Shown piece by piece: positions 45,500-57,350 of a stretch of 64,000 nucleotides of DNA. The notes under the pieces are model-generated. The model saw nothing but the letters and a program-made list of their open reading frames with translations, had not been told where the DNA came from and made no database searches. Positions within the stretch are counted from its first letter, which is position 1. Every line of letters begins with the position of its first letter. A program made the translations under genes and the position numbers. The DNA is from Coriaria nepalensis (lineage: Eukaryota > Streptophyta > Magnoliopsida > Cucurbitales > Coriariaceae), in NCBI GenBank assembly GCA_027186245.1, contig CP114496.1:4741501-4805500 (forward strand), written 5' to 3'.

Positions 45500-46474
45500 T
45501 CGGGTGGTCAATGGTAAGTGTTCATTTGTTTCCTATAGGTCGTCTACACGTGATTCATCATACCATTTTGGACTCTAATCTTGACTGACTTTAAATGGCC
45601 TGTATGTAATCGATGGCGACCTAACCATTTTATCCTTCTACATGGGATTATAGTTGCATTGGTCACATCAAGAATGGGGTTTGAGCCAATGCCTAACGTG
45701 GGTGTTTCTTGAAAGCTCCAAAGCCCTCTCCTAATAATATCTTGTATAAGCCCCATTACGTCAAATGAATATACCTGATCCTCTTTGTGAGGGTACCTTT
45801 TAGCCACCTCATGGCTCATAGTTTGACTAGAAGTCTAGAGAGTAATAGGTTTGTTATTGGTTATTTTAGTAACATCCTAGTCATAGTTGAATTCCTTATA
45901 ATAGGCTTCGGTTAATGGCACCATTCTCAATGCTTCCTATTCTAGCAGCTCTTTGTACCTGGCCATTTTGGTAGAGAGTTTGAAGAAATCCTAGAATTAC
46001 AGTCCATCCAACTTCTTACTCAACTCAACATATAAATTACTAATGGCCAATTTGTTGAATTCCTGGTTAGTATAGCCACATAGCAATGATTCCTCTAATG
46101 TTTAAACCAAAATAGAAAGCCTCGGTGATTCCCTTGTCTGATGCGATAGATGGGACAACTCAACCATAGTTACTTCAGGATGACGATAGTAAAATTGAGT
46201 GCAAAAATGTTGCTCCATGTCCTGCCAAGTTCTTATAGAATTAGGCAGCAACCTGGTATATAAAGCAAAAGCAGACTTGGTTAAGAAATTGGCAAACAGT
46301 CGAATTCATAACATGTCATTTTTTTCGGCCTCTCTACATTGAAGGTGAAGCGGCTGACATGGTTTTCAACTGACTGATTAGGGTCATCTTTGGAAAAGAA
46401 GTTAAAATTTAGGATCTAATATCTTTGAGGAAATGGTTCCATATCAATCTCCTCAGAATACGGTTTCTGGTACT
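45500..46474 (-). pseudogene. Gypsy gag fragment, minus strand
   Basis: The minus strand, through several stops and shifts, reads like a plant gypsy gag: PFPQRY near 46430, ENHVSRFTFNVE near 46340, ELGRTWSNIFALNFT near 46200, RIRQGNHRGFLFWFKH and RNHCYVAI near 46090, then an open frame at 45819-45544 ending it. The order (proline-rich start, 'TW..ME..F...F', 'F..RFK..RNRCY') matches the retrotransposon gag domain. Its upstream side is cut by a family A LTR at 46475. Confidence 0.75.
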
Positions 46475-48203
46475 TGTTGGGCATTGTGCCTTAAAAGCAT
46501 GTGATGAGTTTTGTTTTATGAAATTAATAAAAGTGACATTTTTCTATATAATTGTTATGAATGTATTATTATTGAATAATATGTATAAATATTATAAAAT
46601 TCCAAATTCATTTATGTAATTAAAATCTTGTATTGGTATAAGAGGATTAAGATTATAGATAATGAATTAAATTATCCGCAACATATTAAAGTATGAAATC
46701 TTTAATTAATGGTTGCTAGTACGGTCCGCTAGCATTATGAATGGAAGTGATCTAGATCTGAATAACTAATATTGATAGACATCTTAGTGGAGGTGCTTTA
46801 TATAATTGGATTATATAGGATATAACTCGATATGAATTAATTATTTATTAAAATTTTATTTGCCGTAAAGAATTCTATTCATATAAATAGATAATCATAT
46901 GCAGATCATTTGGAATCCTGAGTAGTCATGAACTTATGTTTATATCAAATGGATCTTTTGATTCACTCGTCATGATTTGTTTGTAAAATAGGCTAAAGAC
47001 TTTTGTTTTAGATATTCGTTGGGATAAGTGGTTGGGAACATAATTTGCAGATATGGAATCCAAACTTTCTTCATAGAAGATTGTATATTGGTTCCCTTGA
47101 GGGTTAATTCTAGAACTAAATGGTTCTGGCAGAAATTTATAATTAAGTTATAAATTGACCGTTCACTATTGGATTAATGGTATTTAAGGATAAAGAGATA
47201 ATTAGAGAGGTAAAACAGTAATTTTGACCAGCTCTAATTATGAATCAATTCTTGGAGGATAATGATAATATCAATGGACTATTAGAGATTGCTTGGTAAT
47301 ATGTTCTATATTTGAAAGAGTGCAATCTCATATTTTTGGTGGAATAATATTGATATTAATAAATTAGATTTATCAGATTAAGAAGTTTAATTAATAATCA
47401 AATTTATTGGAGCTTAAAATTATAGGTCCATGGTCCCCAGGTCACCTCTATAACACATTGTATAGGGTAAAAATGACAAAGGTTGAAAAATGGACTTATT
47501 TGCAAGAAAATAGTTTTATGGGCCAAATTTAGAATTATGAGATAATTAGTGTTAATTAATTAATTAATTAAAAGATATATTTTAAATGATGAATTTCTAA
47601 ATTCATATATTATATAATTATAAATTTAATTTTGAATTAAATATGTTATATATATAATATTAACATTAGGTAAGTCAAATTTAAATTGCTTTGAGAAACT
47701 AATTTAAAATTCAAATAAGATATGATTTGATTTAAAACATATGACATTCTATTTCAAATACGATTTGAAAATATCTAACTATATCGAATGTATTATTAAG
47801 GATATGATATGATTTGACATAGATAAGATTCACATCAAAGATATCGTTTAATGATTATCTTATCATTTAATATTATAATTGAGTCACCAATTCAATTAAT
47901 TTGAAGTGTTTAAATTAAATTGAAAAATATAATGAAACTCTATAAATAGATTATGTTCTAATTATTTCATGATGTGATAAATTGAGAGCCTTTTTTACAA
48001 AAAGAAAAAGAGAGAAAACCTTGTCATCTTTATGTGCCCACACACGTCCTAGTGTGTTGAGGATCAATCTGGAAGATTGCGGCGTGAGTCATCTCAAACG
48101 ATTCACGTAGGCTAAGGTATAATCTCATTACATAAGTATAGAATTAATTTATATATATCTAAAGGATCATTACAAGTTTTTTTAAAAAGTTTTATTATAA
48201 ATA
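46475..48203 (+). mobile_element. Copia LTR family A, plus strand
   Basis: Starts TGTTGGGCATTGTGCC inside gypsy gag. Interior landmarks are shared with 28479-30087: 'aattaataaaagtgaca.tttttctatataattg', 'gaatggaagtgatctag', 'ggataagtggttgggaacat', 'gtgcccacacacgtcctag' (48034). Its end is not the expected ...ACA: near 48200 it passes into Tat pol sequence. No internal coding region follows, so it is a solo or truncated LTR. Frame 46425-46619 is LTR sequence. Confidence 0.8.
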
Positions 48204-48205
48204 AG

Positions 48206-50000
48206 TATAGAGCTCGAGCGCCTTTTAATTGAATAATGACGGTAGTAATACAAGCATTACACTATAAGGTCTAGCTTGATTCTATAGTTTGTATGTTCCT
48301 AGTTTGAGCTCATGCACAAACCTATAGAGTCCTTCCCAATAGGATTCCAAAGGGCCCTTATGCTAAGGATTAATAATCTTTCTGAGTACAAAGTTACCCA
48401 CATGAATCGGTCTAGGGTTGACTCTATTGTTGTAATGACATTCAACCCTTTTCTTCAATGCCTCCTCCTTGATCCGAGCCTCCTCCCTTATTTCTTAGAC
48501 CAAATCAAGAGATTCTGCGAGAGTGACATTATTTTCTTCTTCAACGAACAATAACCTTCTATATGATGACAAGCTGATTTCTGAAGGTACCATTGCTTCA
48601 GATCCATAGGTTAGGCTAAAAGGGTATTTTCTAGTTACAGTTCGAAGAATTGTGCGAATAGCCCATTACACCAAGGGCAATTCATTTGCTTAGCTACTCC
48701 CTTCCTTCTCCAACCTCTTCATTAGAAAATTTTTGATTACTTTATTAGCCGCCTCAACTTGCTTGTTTGCATTAGGATGATAAGGGAGGAAGTGAAGTGC
48801 ATGATCTTTAGGTCGGTAAAAGTTTTTACAAACTTTGAATTGTTGAATTGCCTTCCATTATCTGTATCGATGCTCTTCGGCACTTCTAATGTGCAAACAA
48901 TATTCTTTCATACAAACTTAGTTGTTCCTACCTCAGTAATCACTATTAGAGGCTCGACATCGATCTACTTCGTAATGTTGTTGATGGCCACGAACCCATA
49001 TTTCTTTTGCTTAACCCCTTTCCGTTAGGGGACCGATAAGATCCATTCCCCGCCTTACAAATGGCCAAGGGCTGTTGGCCGGGGCTAGTTCTAAAGGAGG
49101 TTTTCTACAAATGCTGGAATGAAACATTTTAGTCCCTACAACGCATACTATGTTGATTGGCGTCCCTTCTCATCGTAGGCCAGAAGTACCCTTGTCTCAT
49201 TAACTTATGTATGGTTGTCTTCCCAATCAAGTGGCTCCTACATACTTCCTCATGAATTTCGCTCAATAGTAACTCTTTTTCATTCTCTACCATGCACCTG
49301 ATTATTGGTTGTGGATACCCTCTTTGAAACTATATGTCCACTAGCAAACACATCTAGAAGCTTGGGCTCCGACCTTTCTTGCCTTACTTTTTGATAAAGG
49401 CACCTCCCCATTTATCAAGTACTTCTTTATTGCTCGAAGCCTCTCCTCATCCTTTAATATGCCCCTCATCCTCTAACATGATCCCCATAACTTCTATTGA
49501 AATGCTAGGCACATCAAGGTATCTTTTCAGGGCTTTGGTAGATAGGTCTGCTTGTGACAGAGTTGCTAATTTGGCCAAGACATTTGCATTGGCATTGACA
49601 CTCCTTGGAACATGCTTTATTTGGTATTTGTCAAATCTTTTTTAAACAGCTTCGGCTACCTTGTGATAAGTGCTCATCTTCTTCGATTTTACCTCAAACT
49701 CCCCCCCCCCCCCCCCACCTGTGACACAACTAACTGAGAATCACTAGATATGCTAATCTTTTAGCCCGTACTTCTCTAGGTAGCCTTATCCCTGCCATAA
49801 GTGCCTCATACTCCACCTCATTATTCGAGGTCTTAAAAAAGAATATGAGAACGTTCAATCATTCTTCTCTCTAGGGATATGAGGATCAGCATCGCTCCAC
49901 AACCCTCCTTATTTATTGCGCCATCTAGTTGTAAGGTCTAAAATGGTGGGTGGAGCTCTTCTTCATCAATGTCATATATCTTCCTATTTTTCTCCAAATA
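48206..50000 (-). pseudogene. Tat/Athila-type gypsy integrase and RNase H, duplicate copy 1
   Basis: Minus-strand remnants of integrase: C-terminal part near 48300-48420 (reading VGNF, 'LESYWEGLYRF' and 'ELKLGTYKL'), the core near 48700-49020 in broken frames, and its start with RNase H to 50000. The sequence is repeated about 1,902 bases downstream (50107-51750) at roughly 95% identity over the compared stretches. This copy keeps ~110 bases (49105-49200) that copy 2 lost. A C16 run is at 49701-49716. Plus-strand frames here (48312, 48759, 49379) are antisense shadows. Confidence 0.8.
49701..49716 (+). repeat. C16 homopolymer
   Basis: A run of 16 C where the duplicate copy has 7 C (51511-51517). 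Other long C runs are at 54883-54895 (13) and 61384-61398 (15), all in Tat-type sequence. Assembly length may be unreliable here. Confidence 0.9.
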
Positions 50001-50106
50001 AGCACTCCAAGTTTTTATATGTTGAGCCCATATCGGTTGCTCAGTTCTTATGATACTTGGGCTCTTCTTTTTATTTTTAAATATATTTTCATTTCATTTT
50101 AAATAA

Positions 50107-52803
50107 GTGGGGAGCTCGAGCACCTTTTAATTGAATAATGACAATAGTAATACAAGCATTACACTATAAGGTCTAGCTTGATTCTATAGTTTGTATGTTC
50201 CTAGTTTGAGCTCATGTACAAACCTATAGAGTCCTTCCCAATAGGATTCCAAAGGGCCCTTATGCTGAGGATTAACAATCTTTCTGAGCACAAAGTTACC
50301 CACATGAATCGATCTAGGGTTGACTCTATTGTTGTAATGACGTTCAACCCTTTTCTTCAATGCCTCCTCCTTGATCCGAGCCTCCTCCCTTATTTCTTAG
50401 ACCAAATCAAGATATTCCGCGAGAGTGACATTATTTTCTTCTTCAATGAACGATAACCTTCTATATGATGACAAGCTGATTTCTGAAGATACCATTGCTT
50501 CAGATCCATAGGTTAGGCTAAAATGGTATTTTCTACTTAAAGTTCGAAGAATTGTGCGAATAGCCCATTACACTAAGGGCAATTCATTTGCTTAGCTACT
50601 CCCTTCCTTCTCCAACCTCTTCATTAGAAAATTTTTGATTACTTTATTAGCCGCCTCAACTTGCTTGTTTGCATTAGGATTATAAGGGGAGCAAGTGAAG
50701 TGCATGATCTTTAGGTCGGTAAAATTTTTTACAAACTTTGAATTGTTGAATTGCCTTCCATTATCTATATCGATGCTCTTCAGCACTTTGAATGTGCAAA
50801 CAATATTCTTCCATACAAACTTAGTTGTTCCTACCTCAGTAATCACCGTCAGGGACTCGGCATCGATCCACTTCGTAAAGTTGTTGATGGCCACGAACCC
50901 ATATTTCTTTTGCTTAACCCCCTTCCGTTAGGGCACCGATAAGATCCATTCCCCACCTTAGAAATAGCCAAGGGCTACTTACCGAGGCCAGTTCCACAGA
51001 AGGTTTTCTTAACTTATGTTTGGTTGTCTACCCAATCGAGTGGCTCTTACATACTTCCTCACGAATTTCCCTCAATAGTAACTCTTTTTCATTCTCTACC
51101 ATGCACCTGATTATTGGTTTTGAATACCCTCTTTGAAACTATATGTCCACTAGTAGGACACATCTAGAAGCTTGGGCTCCGAACTTTCTTACCTCACTTT
51201 TTGATAAAGGCACCTCCCCATTTATCAAGTACTTCTTTATAGCTCCAAGCCTCTCCTCATCCTTTAATATGCCCCTCATCCTCCAACGTGATCCCCACAA
51301 CTTCTATTGAAATGCTAGGCACATCAAGGTATCTCCTCAAGGCCTTGGTAGATAGGTCTGCTTGTGACAAAGTTGCTAGTTTGGACATGATATCTGCATT
51401 GGCATTGACACTTCTTGTAACATGCTTTATTTGGTACTTGTCAAATCTTTTTTAAAGAGCTTCGACTACCTTGTGATAAGTGCTCATCTTCACCGATTTT
51501 ACATCAAACTCCCCCCCATCTATGACACCACAAACTGAGAATCACTTGAGATGCTAATCTCCTAACCCCTACTTCTCTAGCCAGCCTTATCCCTGCCAGA
51601 AGTGCCTCATACTCCAGCTCATTATTCGAGGTCTTGAAAAAGAATATGAGCACATTCAATCCTTCTTCTCTCCAGGGATGCGAGGATCAGCAGCGCTCCA
51701 CAAGCCTCCTTATTTATCATGCCATATAGTTGGAAGGTCCAAAATTGTGAGTGGAGCTCCTCTTCATCAATGTCATATATCTTCTTATTTTTCTCCATCT
51801 TTATCATACCCTCACTTGATAATTATGATATGAAGTCAACTAGGGACTGAGCCTTAATGGTTGCTCTGGATCTATAAGATATGTCAACTTCTCCTAGCTC
51901 AATAGACCATTTCAACAATCTCCTAGATGTGTCAGGGTTTTTGAGGATTTGTTTCAAAGAAAGATCGGTCACTACCACTATGGGATGGGTCTGAAAATAT
52001 GGCCTCAGCTTCCTTATCGCTACCACAAGGGCGAAAGCCGCTTTATCAGCGTGAGGATATCTCCCATCAGCCTCACTCATCACCTTAGTAGTGTAGGATA
52101 CTGGGATTTGCTTTCCTCCTTCTTCCTTTACCAGTATCGAGCTTACCGCCACTCCACTCTCTATGATATAAAGGCTCAATGTTTCCCCCACTTTCAACTT
52201 ATTCAACCTAGGAATGAATGCTAAGTATCTCTTTAGTTCTTCAAATGCCTACCGCAGTCTTTAGTCCATCAATGGTATTAGAGCACTTCAGAGATTTGAA
52301 AAAAAGAAGGCACTTGTCAGCCGAGCCACTCAATAAACGGCTCAGTGCAGCCACTTTGCCTATTAGGGCTTGAAATTATTTCTTCGTCTCTCACGACTTC
52401 AAGTTAATGATAGCCTTAATTCCCCTTTGGTGCATAATGTAACCTAGAAATTTGCCCGATCCTACTCCTAAGGCACATTTCTCTGAGTTTAGCTTCATCT
52501 CATACTCCCTCATTACTTCGAACACCTCCTTTAAGTGCTTAGAGTTGTCCTTTTTCAATACACATTTTAGCAGTATGGTGTCCACATACACCTTTATTGT
52601 CTTCCTCTGTCGCTTCTGAAACATGCCATTAACAAGCCTCTAGAAGGTTGCCCCAACATTTTTCATTCCGAACGGCACCCATGTCAGTTATGAAAGAAGT
52701 TTTCTCCTAGTCCCCGCCACATAGCTTTCCTTGGTGGTATCCTTGGTAAACATCTATGAAGCTCAGTAGCTTATGCCCAGCCGTAGCATCTACCATCAAA
52801 TCT
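50107..52803 (-). pseudogene. Tat/Athila-type gypsy pol: RT, RNase H, integrase (copy 2)
   Basis: Minus-strand order from 52803: reverse transcriptase, DATAGHKLLSFIDVYQGYHQ, then PFGMKN near 52660 and KVYVDTILLK near 52585 (catalytic YVDD is YVDT), LNSEKCALGVGSGKFLGYI (52450); connection and RT-RNase H, open from 52206 to 51823 (LRPYFQTHPIVVVTDLSLKQ, LLKWSIELGEVDISYR); second RNase H fragment (51807-51622); integrase core 50894-50592 with AINNFTKWIDAESL (first Asp is Asn), DIDNGRQFNNSKF (second Asp kept) and ANKQVEAANKVIKNFL (Glu kept); integrase C-terminus to 50150. The RT N-terminus is missing at 52803, where a family A LTR is inserted. Frames on the plus strand (50214, 50695, 51949) are shadows. 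Confidence 0.9.
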
Positions 52804-54178
52804 ATTGGAAATCAAATTTAAAATTCACAGCGGAAGCGATTGTTTGTCTTGGTATATTACAAAATATTTTTAAAAACTTTTAGGCATCCATCCCTTATAT
52901 ATATATGAAAATTAATCATATACGCTAGATGAAGAAATCATAGATCGTTAAGCCTCACACTACGATCTTCCAAATTGATCCTCAATACACTAGGACGTAT
53001 GTGAGCACGTAGAAATGACAACGTTTTTCTCTCTAGGGTGATCTCTTCTCAAGTTCACCTAAAAAATTTAGAATAGGATATATTTATAGAGTTGCATTAG
53101 ATTTTGTATTTAATATTATTTTTAATTTAAACACTTTAAATTATTTGAATTAATAATTCAATCATAATATTAAATGATAACAAAATCATAGATATCTTTT
53201 AGTGATATCTTTGACTTAGTCAAATCTTTCCAAATCTAATTTAAAATAGAGTATTATCTATTTTAAATCAAATCATATCTTATTTAAAATTTAAATTAGT
53301 TTCCTAAACTAATTTAAATTTGACTTATCTAATCTTAATATTAAATTCATATTTCATAATAACTTAATATTAGTTAACTTATTTAATTAAAAAATAATTT
53401 TATTATTATTTATTTAAAGTGAATTTCGAAATTCACTCCATTATTTAAAGACGTATTTTAATTAATTAATTCTTTAATTCACTAATTAATACCAATTATC
53501 TCATATTTACATATTTGCCTCAGAAAACTATTTTATTTACAAATAAACCCTTTCTCTACCTTCATCACCTTACCATATCAAGTATTTTATAGAGGCGACC
53601 TGGAGACCATGAACCTATAATTTCAAGATCCAATAAATTAGATTTTTAATTAAACTCTTAAATCTAATAAATCTTATTTATTAATCCCAATATTATTCCA
53701 CTAAAAATATGGAATTGTACTATTGCAATTATAAAATATTACTGAGCAATATCTAGTAGTCCATTTATATTATCATTACATGCCATTTAATCCTTCAATT
53801 AGTGATTCATAATTAGAGCTGTCAAAATTACATTTTTACCCCTCTAATTATCTCTTTATCCATAAGTACCATTAATTCACTAATGAATGGTTAATTTATG
53901 ACTTAATTATAAATTTGAGCTTTAAACTATTCAGTTCTAGATTAACCCTCAAAGGAATGAATATATAATCTTCTACGAAGAAAGCTTGGATTCCATATTA
54001 GTAAATCAAAAGTCTTTAGCTTGTTTTATAAACAAACCGTGACGGGTGAATCAAAAGATCCAACTGACAGAAATAGGAGCTCATGACTAGTGAGGATTCA
54101 GATTGATATGCATTTGATCATCTTTTGATATAAATAGAATTCTTTATGGTAAATGGTATGTTGGTAATGAATAAATTC
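52804..54178 (-). mobile_element. Copia LTR family A inserted in Tat pol, minus strand
   Basis: Aligns inverted with 28479-30087: 'cctcaatacactaggacgtatgtgagcac' (split by mismatches) near 52980, 'gaaaactattttatttacaaataa' near 53522, 'aaacaaaccgtga.ggtgaatcaaaagatc' near 54030. The first ~330 bases of the LTR are missing at 54178. On its two sides lie Tat reverse transcriptase (left) and protease (right), so the RT N-terminus was lost with the insertion or a later deletion. Confidence 0.8.
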
Positions 54179-55930
54179 ATATAGGACGGACATCCACGGC
54201 AATCCCTAACTCGACCAGTACATGGCGTATCAACATGGTGGAGACATTGGCCGAGATGACTAGGGCATCACTATAGGAATATATGATCTCCTCTTCATCC
54301 AGGTGATTGAAGGTGACATCGACTGATGCCTTATTTTGAAGGGTCGTCGAAACTAGGAACCCTTCAGCCTGCATCAAGCTTTTCATCAATTTATTTCACT
54401 GATGATCTAAGTCTTCTCCTTCAGGTCCTCCTATGATCACCTGAAACTCCCCACCACATTTTGATGTATGAGGTTATTTTCCTGCGGTCCTCCACTTTGT
54501 TTTCCCTCCTATCATTTTTTCTTCCCCCTCTCAGGTTCCTTCTTCCTTCTATATTCACAAATTCCCCCAAGTGCCCCTCCTGAATCAGCCTTTCAACCTC
54601 TCTCCCTCTCTCTTTGTGTGTATCAGTCTTCTATTTTATGGTCCTGATCCCCATGATATTTGGAATATGACCTTCGGTCTCACTAAATAGGTTTTGATTT
54701 CAGAAACAATTGTAAATCACTTTAATACCTACTAGGAGAGGCGTATAGGTATCTCTAAAGAGCGGGGCTGCTCTTTTCTATATAGGCTCATCATTTCATC
54801 CTCTCTCTTCCTCTAACCTTCTCTCCATTCCCCTTTTCCCTTTGGGTTGTCTCTCTTACTTCACCTCATATCCCCTACTATTCCCCCCCCCCCCCTTTCT
54901 TCTTGGCTTTTTAGTTGAGATATGAGGATCTCTTTAGCTATTTCGATCCTTTTTGCTTCTAGTAATGCTTAAGCATAAGAACTGAAGCACTTTTTTCCTG
55001 AGTGTCTGAGGAGATTTTGGTTAGTCGTGCCTCTTAAGAAGGCGTGTAGAACCTTAATATCTCCAGGTCGATCGACATTCTTAGAAGCCCAGTTGAACCG
55101 CTCCATATAGTCTAGTAAAGCCTCCTCTGGGTTTTGCTTTATAATGTACAGGCTCATGACGGGGAGTCACGTGTTAGCCGCTCCCCATAAGTTAGACACA
55201 AACAACTGCTTCAACTCATCAAATAAGTCGATAGAGCCTAGTGTGAGGGATCTGTACCAGTCACTCGCTAAATATGATAACATGATGTGGAAACACTAGT
55301 ACATCAGTTTGTTAGACATAGAGTTCATCCTCATACATGTCTTATATGAGTTAATTTGATTCCGAGGATCATTGGTTCCATCGCACATCAAGGTCGAGGC
55401 CCTAAACTTCTTCGGTAATTGAGAATTTTTCACCCGCTCGGTAACTGGCCTTTCAACTACTTCTAACTCCTTTGTTTTCTTAGTTAGCTCCTAGATGACC
55501 TTCGCTTTCGATGTCCCCTTGTAGGAAGACGCATGCCTCTATGCCTCAGCTCTTCTCTCCTCTCCTGCCCTAACTCCGCCCTGATTTCTACAATCCTCGT
55601 GTTTATAGAACGCTCGACCACCTACCCTACTCTTTCTATCAGGCCTCTTTCCATCCTCTCTACGATCTACAGTATGTCTACTCCACTATTGAACACTGAA
55701 GAAGTTTGTGGAGGTGTTAGTTGTCCCTTGACAGCCCTCCCAAAACATGTTATTCTTCCTTCAAGCAGGGGAGGGAGGACACCTCTTCCTATACCTCTTT
55801 GTTCTCCTTCATTTTCTCCCGTATGCTCTCCCTGGCAGTTCTCCATACGCTGCACTACTTTCGTTGAGGTTATTGATCTGTTGGAACATTTGAAAGTGAA
55901 GGCAACGTCTCCACGTTTGGTGTCAAATTG
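54179..55930 (-). pseudogene. Tat/Athila-type gypsy gag and protease, minus strand
   Basis: Gag begins near 55930, next to a PBS-like sequence. The open N-terminal frame (55920-55667) is low in recognisable motifs. The conserved gag core follows near 55250-54969: DWYRSLTLGSIDLFDELKQL, then MSLYIIKQNPEEALLDYMER, FNWASKNVD and LHAFLRGTTNQNL. A Ser/Arg/Lys-rich linker and frameshifts span 54960-54420. Protease is at 54389-54177: DALVISANVSTMLIRHVLVE with the catalytic D-T-G replaced by E-L-G. Plus-strand frame 55533-55934 is antisense. A C13 run is at 54883-54895. Confidence 0.85.
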
Positions 55931-55931
55931 T

Positions 55932-56489
55932 TGATGTGAATTTTTGTCTGCTAGAAAGGGCTCCACCATTCACAGTGTGCTCTAAGATTAGTGCTTGCAC
56001 TCACAAAGAAACTGTGATTGGGGCGGTGGTCGGCCAACCCCGCTCTAACATTCTATTCAATTTTCTGAAGGAGTTTGAGAGAGAAAATAGGTATAAAGAG
56101 TTACTAAGTTTTCTTAAAAAATGCATTACCTTATACTGTTAAATTCGTTAGCTTTCATACCCAGACAAGGTTGGGAAATCCTAGACAACTTTACATGTGT
56201 CCCGCTCTCATTGCTCTATATCCTGATGATTCTCTGTGCCACGATAGGTGTAAGAGCCCCCTCCCCCCCTCTCCCCACGCCATATGCGTGCTAGGGGTGC
56301 ATCCTCCACTGAAGTGTCAGTAGCTTTCTACCTATCCACCCCTTCGATGTATGCGTGCTCAGGTTTGAGGTAAGCAAAGAAATACCTGGCTCAGCCTCAG
56401 CACCTTGTTACCTCCTCCGCTATTATCACATTGACCAATGTTCCCCTCGGGCCTATCTGACCTCAATCTCAGTCATCGGCTTTTCTTTG
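55932..56489 (-). mobile_element. Gypsy (Tat-type) LTR fragment
   Basis: Minus strand: '...CATCAACA' is followed by 'ATTTGACACCAAACGTGG' (55931-55914), similar to the ATTTGGCGCCGTCTGTGG primer site of plant Tat-like elements, so the LTR should lie to the right. Part of it (56190-56489) recurs in the same orientation at 61325-61720 ('gctaggggtgcatcctccact', 'tttctacctatccacc', 'tgtactcagtta'). It is cut at 56489 by a family A LTR fragment. Orientation rests on the PBS-like match. Confidence 0.6.
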
Positions 56490-56660
56490 TACTCAGTTAC
56501 CCAATGAATCTCCAAAACAAAAGTCTTTAGCTTATTTTACTAACAAACCATAATGAGTGAATCAAAAGATTCAGTTAACATAAACAGAAGTTCATGACTA
56601 GTCAGGATTCAGATTGATCTGTATATGACCATCTATTAATATGAATAAAATCATTTATGC
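56490..56660 (-). mobile_element. Family A LTR fragment
   Basis: About 170 bases matching the inside of family A LTRs, inverted ('cccaatgaatctccaaaaca', 'gttcatgactagtcaggatt'; compare 11735-11880). Both ends truncated. Confidence 0.75.
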
Positions 56661-57031
56661 CAAAATGTAAACCGAAAATTGCAATCAGGGTTTGAAGGAA
56701 AGTTGGACAAAGTTGCGATCTAAATTCAAGGTTAAATTTAAATCGCTATTTAATCCGGGCTTAGAAGGAACCTACAAACATACTTTAATAATAATATGAA
56801 TTAGTGACCGTAAACATAAATTATCCACCAACCCGTATAGGAATTATTCACCATTACCTAAATATGAGACAACTACATCCTTATTTTAATTAGAATAAAA
56901 CATTAACAAAAATTAACTATTAAACCTTGAAAAATAAACCAATTTTTGTTGAAAAGTAAAAATGAGAATGTAGTATAAGGAAAAAAATTAGACATAAAAT
57001 GTTGAAGAGATAGAGAGGGGAAGACACATGT
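56661..57031. other. 5' flank of the GT14 gene
   Basis: AT-rich, no coding trace and no repeat copy seen in this window. It separates the transposon fragments from the gene and should contain its proximal promoter. Confidence 0.5.
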
Positions 57032-57039
57032 TATATAAA
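57032..57039 (+). promoter_or_regulatory. Candidate TATA box of the GT14 gene
   Basis: TATATAAA about 290 bases before the start codon, placing a transcription start near 57065 and giving a ~255-base 5' leader. Inferred from motif and spacing only. Confidence 0.4.
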
Positions 57040-57164
57040 TGTGAGCTCAATATAGCTAGTGTAAAAAGCGTGACTCGCGCAGCCACATGATACTACCCAC
57101 TCTCAATTTATTCTTTCCTAAATATAGGCGAATCTGTCTAAGTTATTAAGCAGATGTTCAGCCA

Positions 57165-57350
57165 ATGTCAACGCATGCACACCATGCGCCTATACTTTCG
57201 CTTGAAGAAAGATTGCTTGCAACTTTTACACAATTTCAATCCATCATCCTGATCCGCATTTTCTTTCTATCCATTCTTCAGGGAAAACGTACGTACCCTC
57301 TTCATTTCCTCTTTAGAGGCAATGGGGCAAAGACCTTCTTTCCCTTCTAA
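57165..57350 (+). other. Upstream ORF overlapping the GT14 start codon
   Basis: A 61-codon frame from an ATG at 57165 that ends 26 bases inside the main coding region, in a different frame. If the leader starts near 57065 and is unspliced, this uORF would be met first by scanning ribosomes and would reduce translation of the main frame. No recognisable product. Confidence 0.4.

Noticed and set aside
48312..50931. Pairs of near-identical plus-strand ORFs (48312/50214 and 48759/50695) suggesting a duplicated gene
   Set aside because: They are antisense to duplicated Tat integrase on the minus strand, where the known domain order is visible.
55533..55934. 133-codon plus-strand ORF rich in Ser/Leu/Pro
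   Set aside because: Antisense to Tat gag, whose conserved core is readable on the minus strand just downstream.
57165..57350. An independent small protein gene upstream of GT14
   Set aside because: It overlaps the GT14 start in another frame and has no recognisable product; a leader uORF is the better reading.
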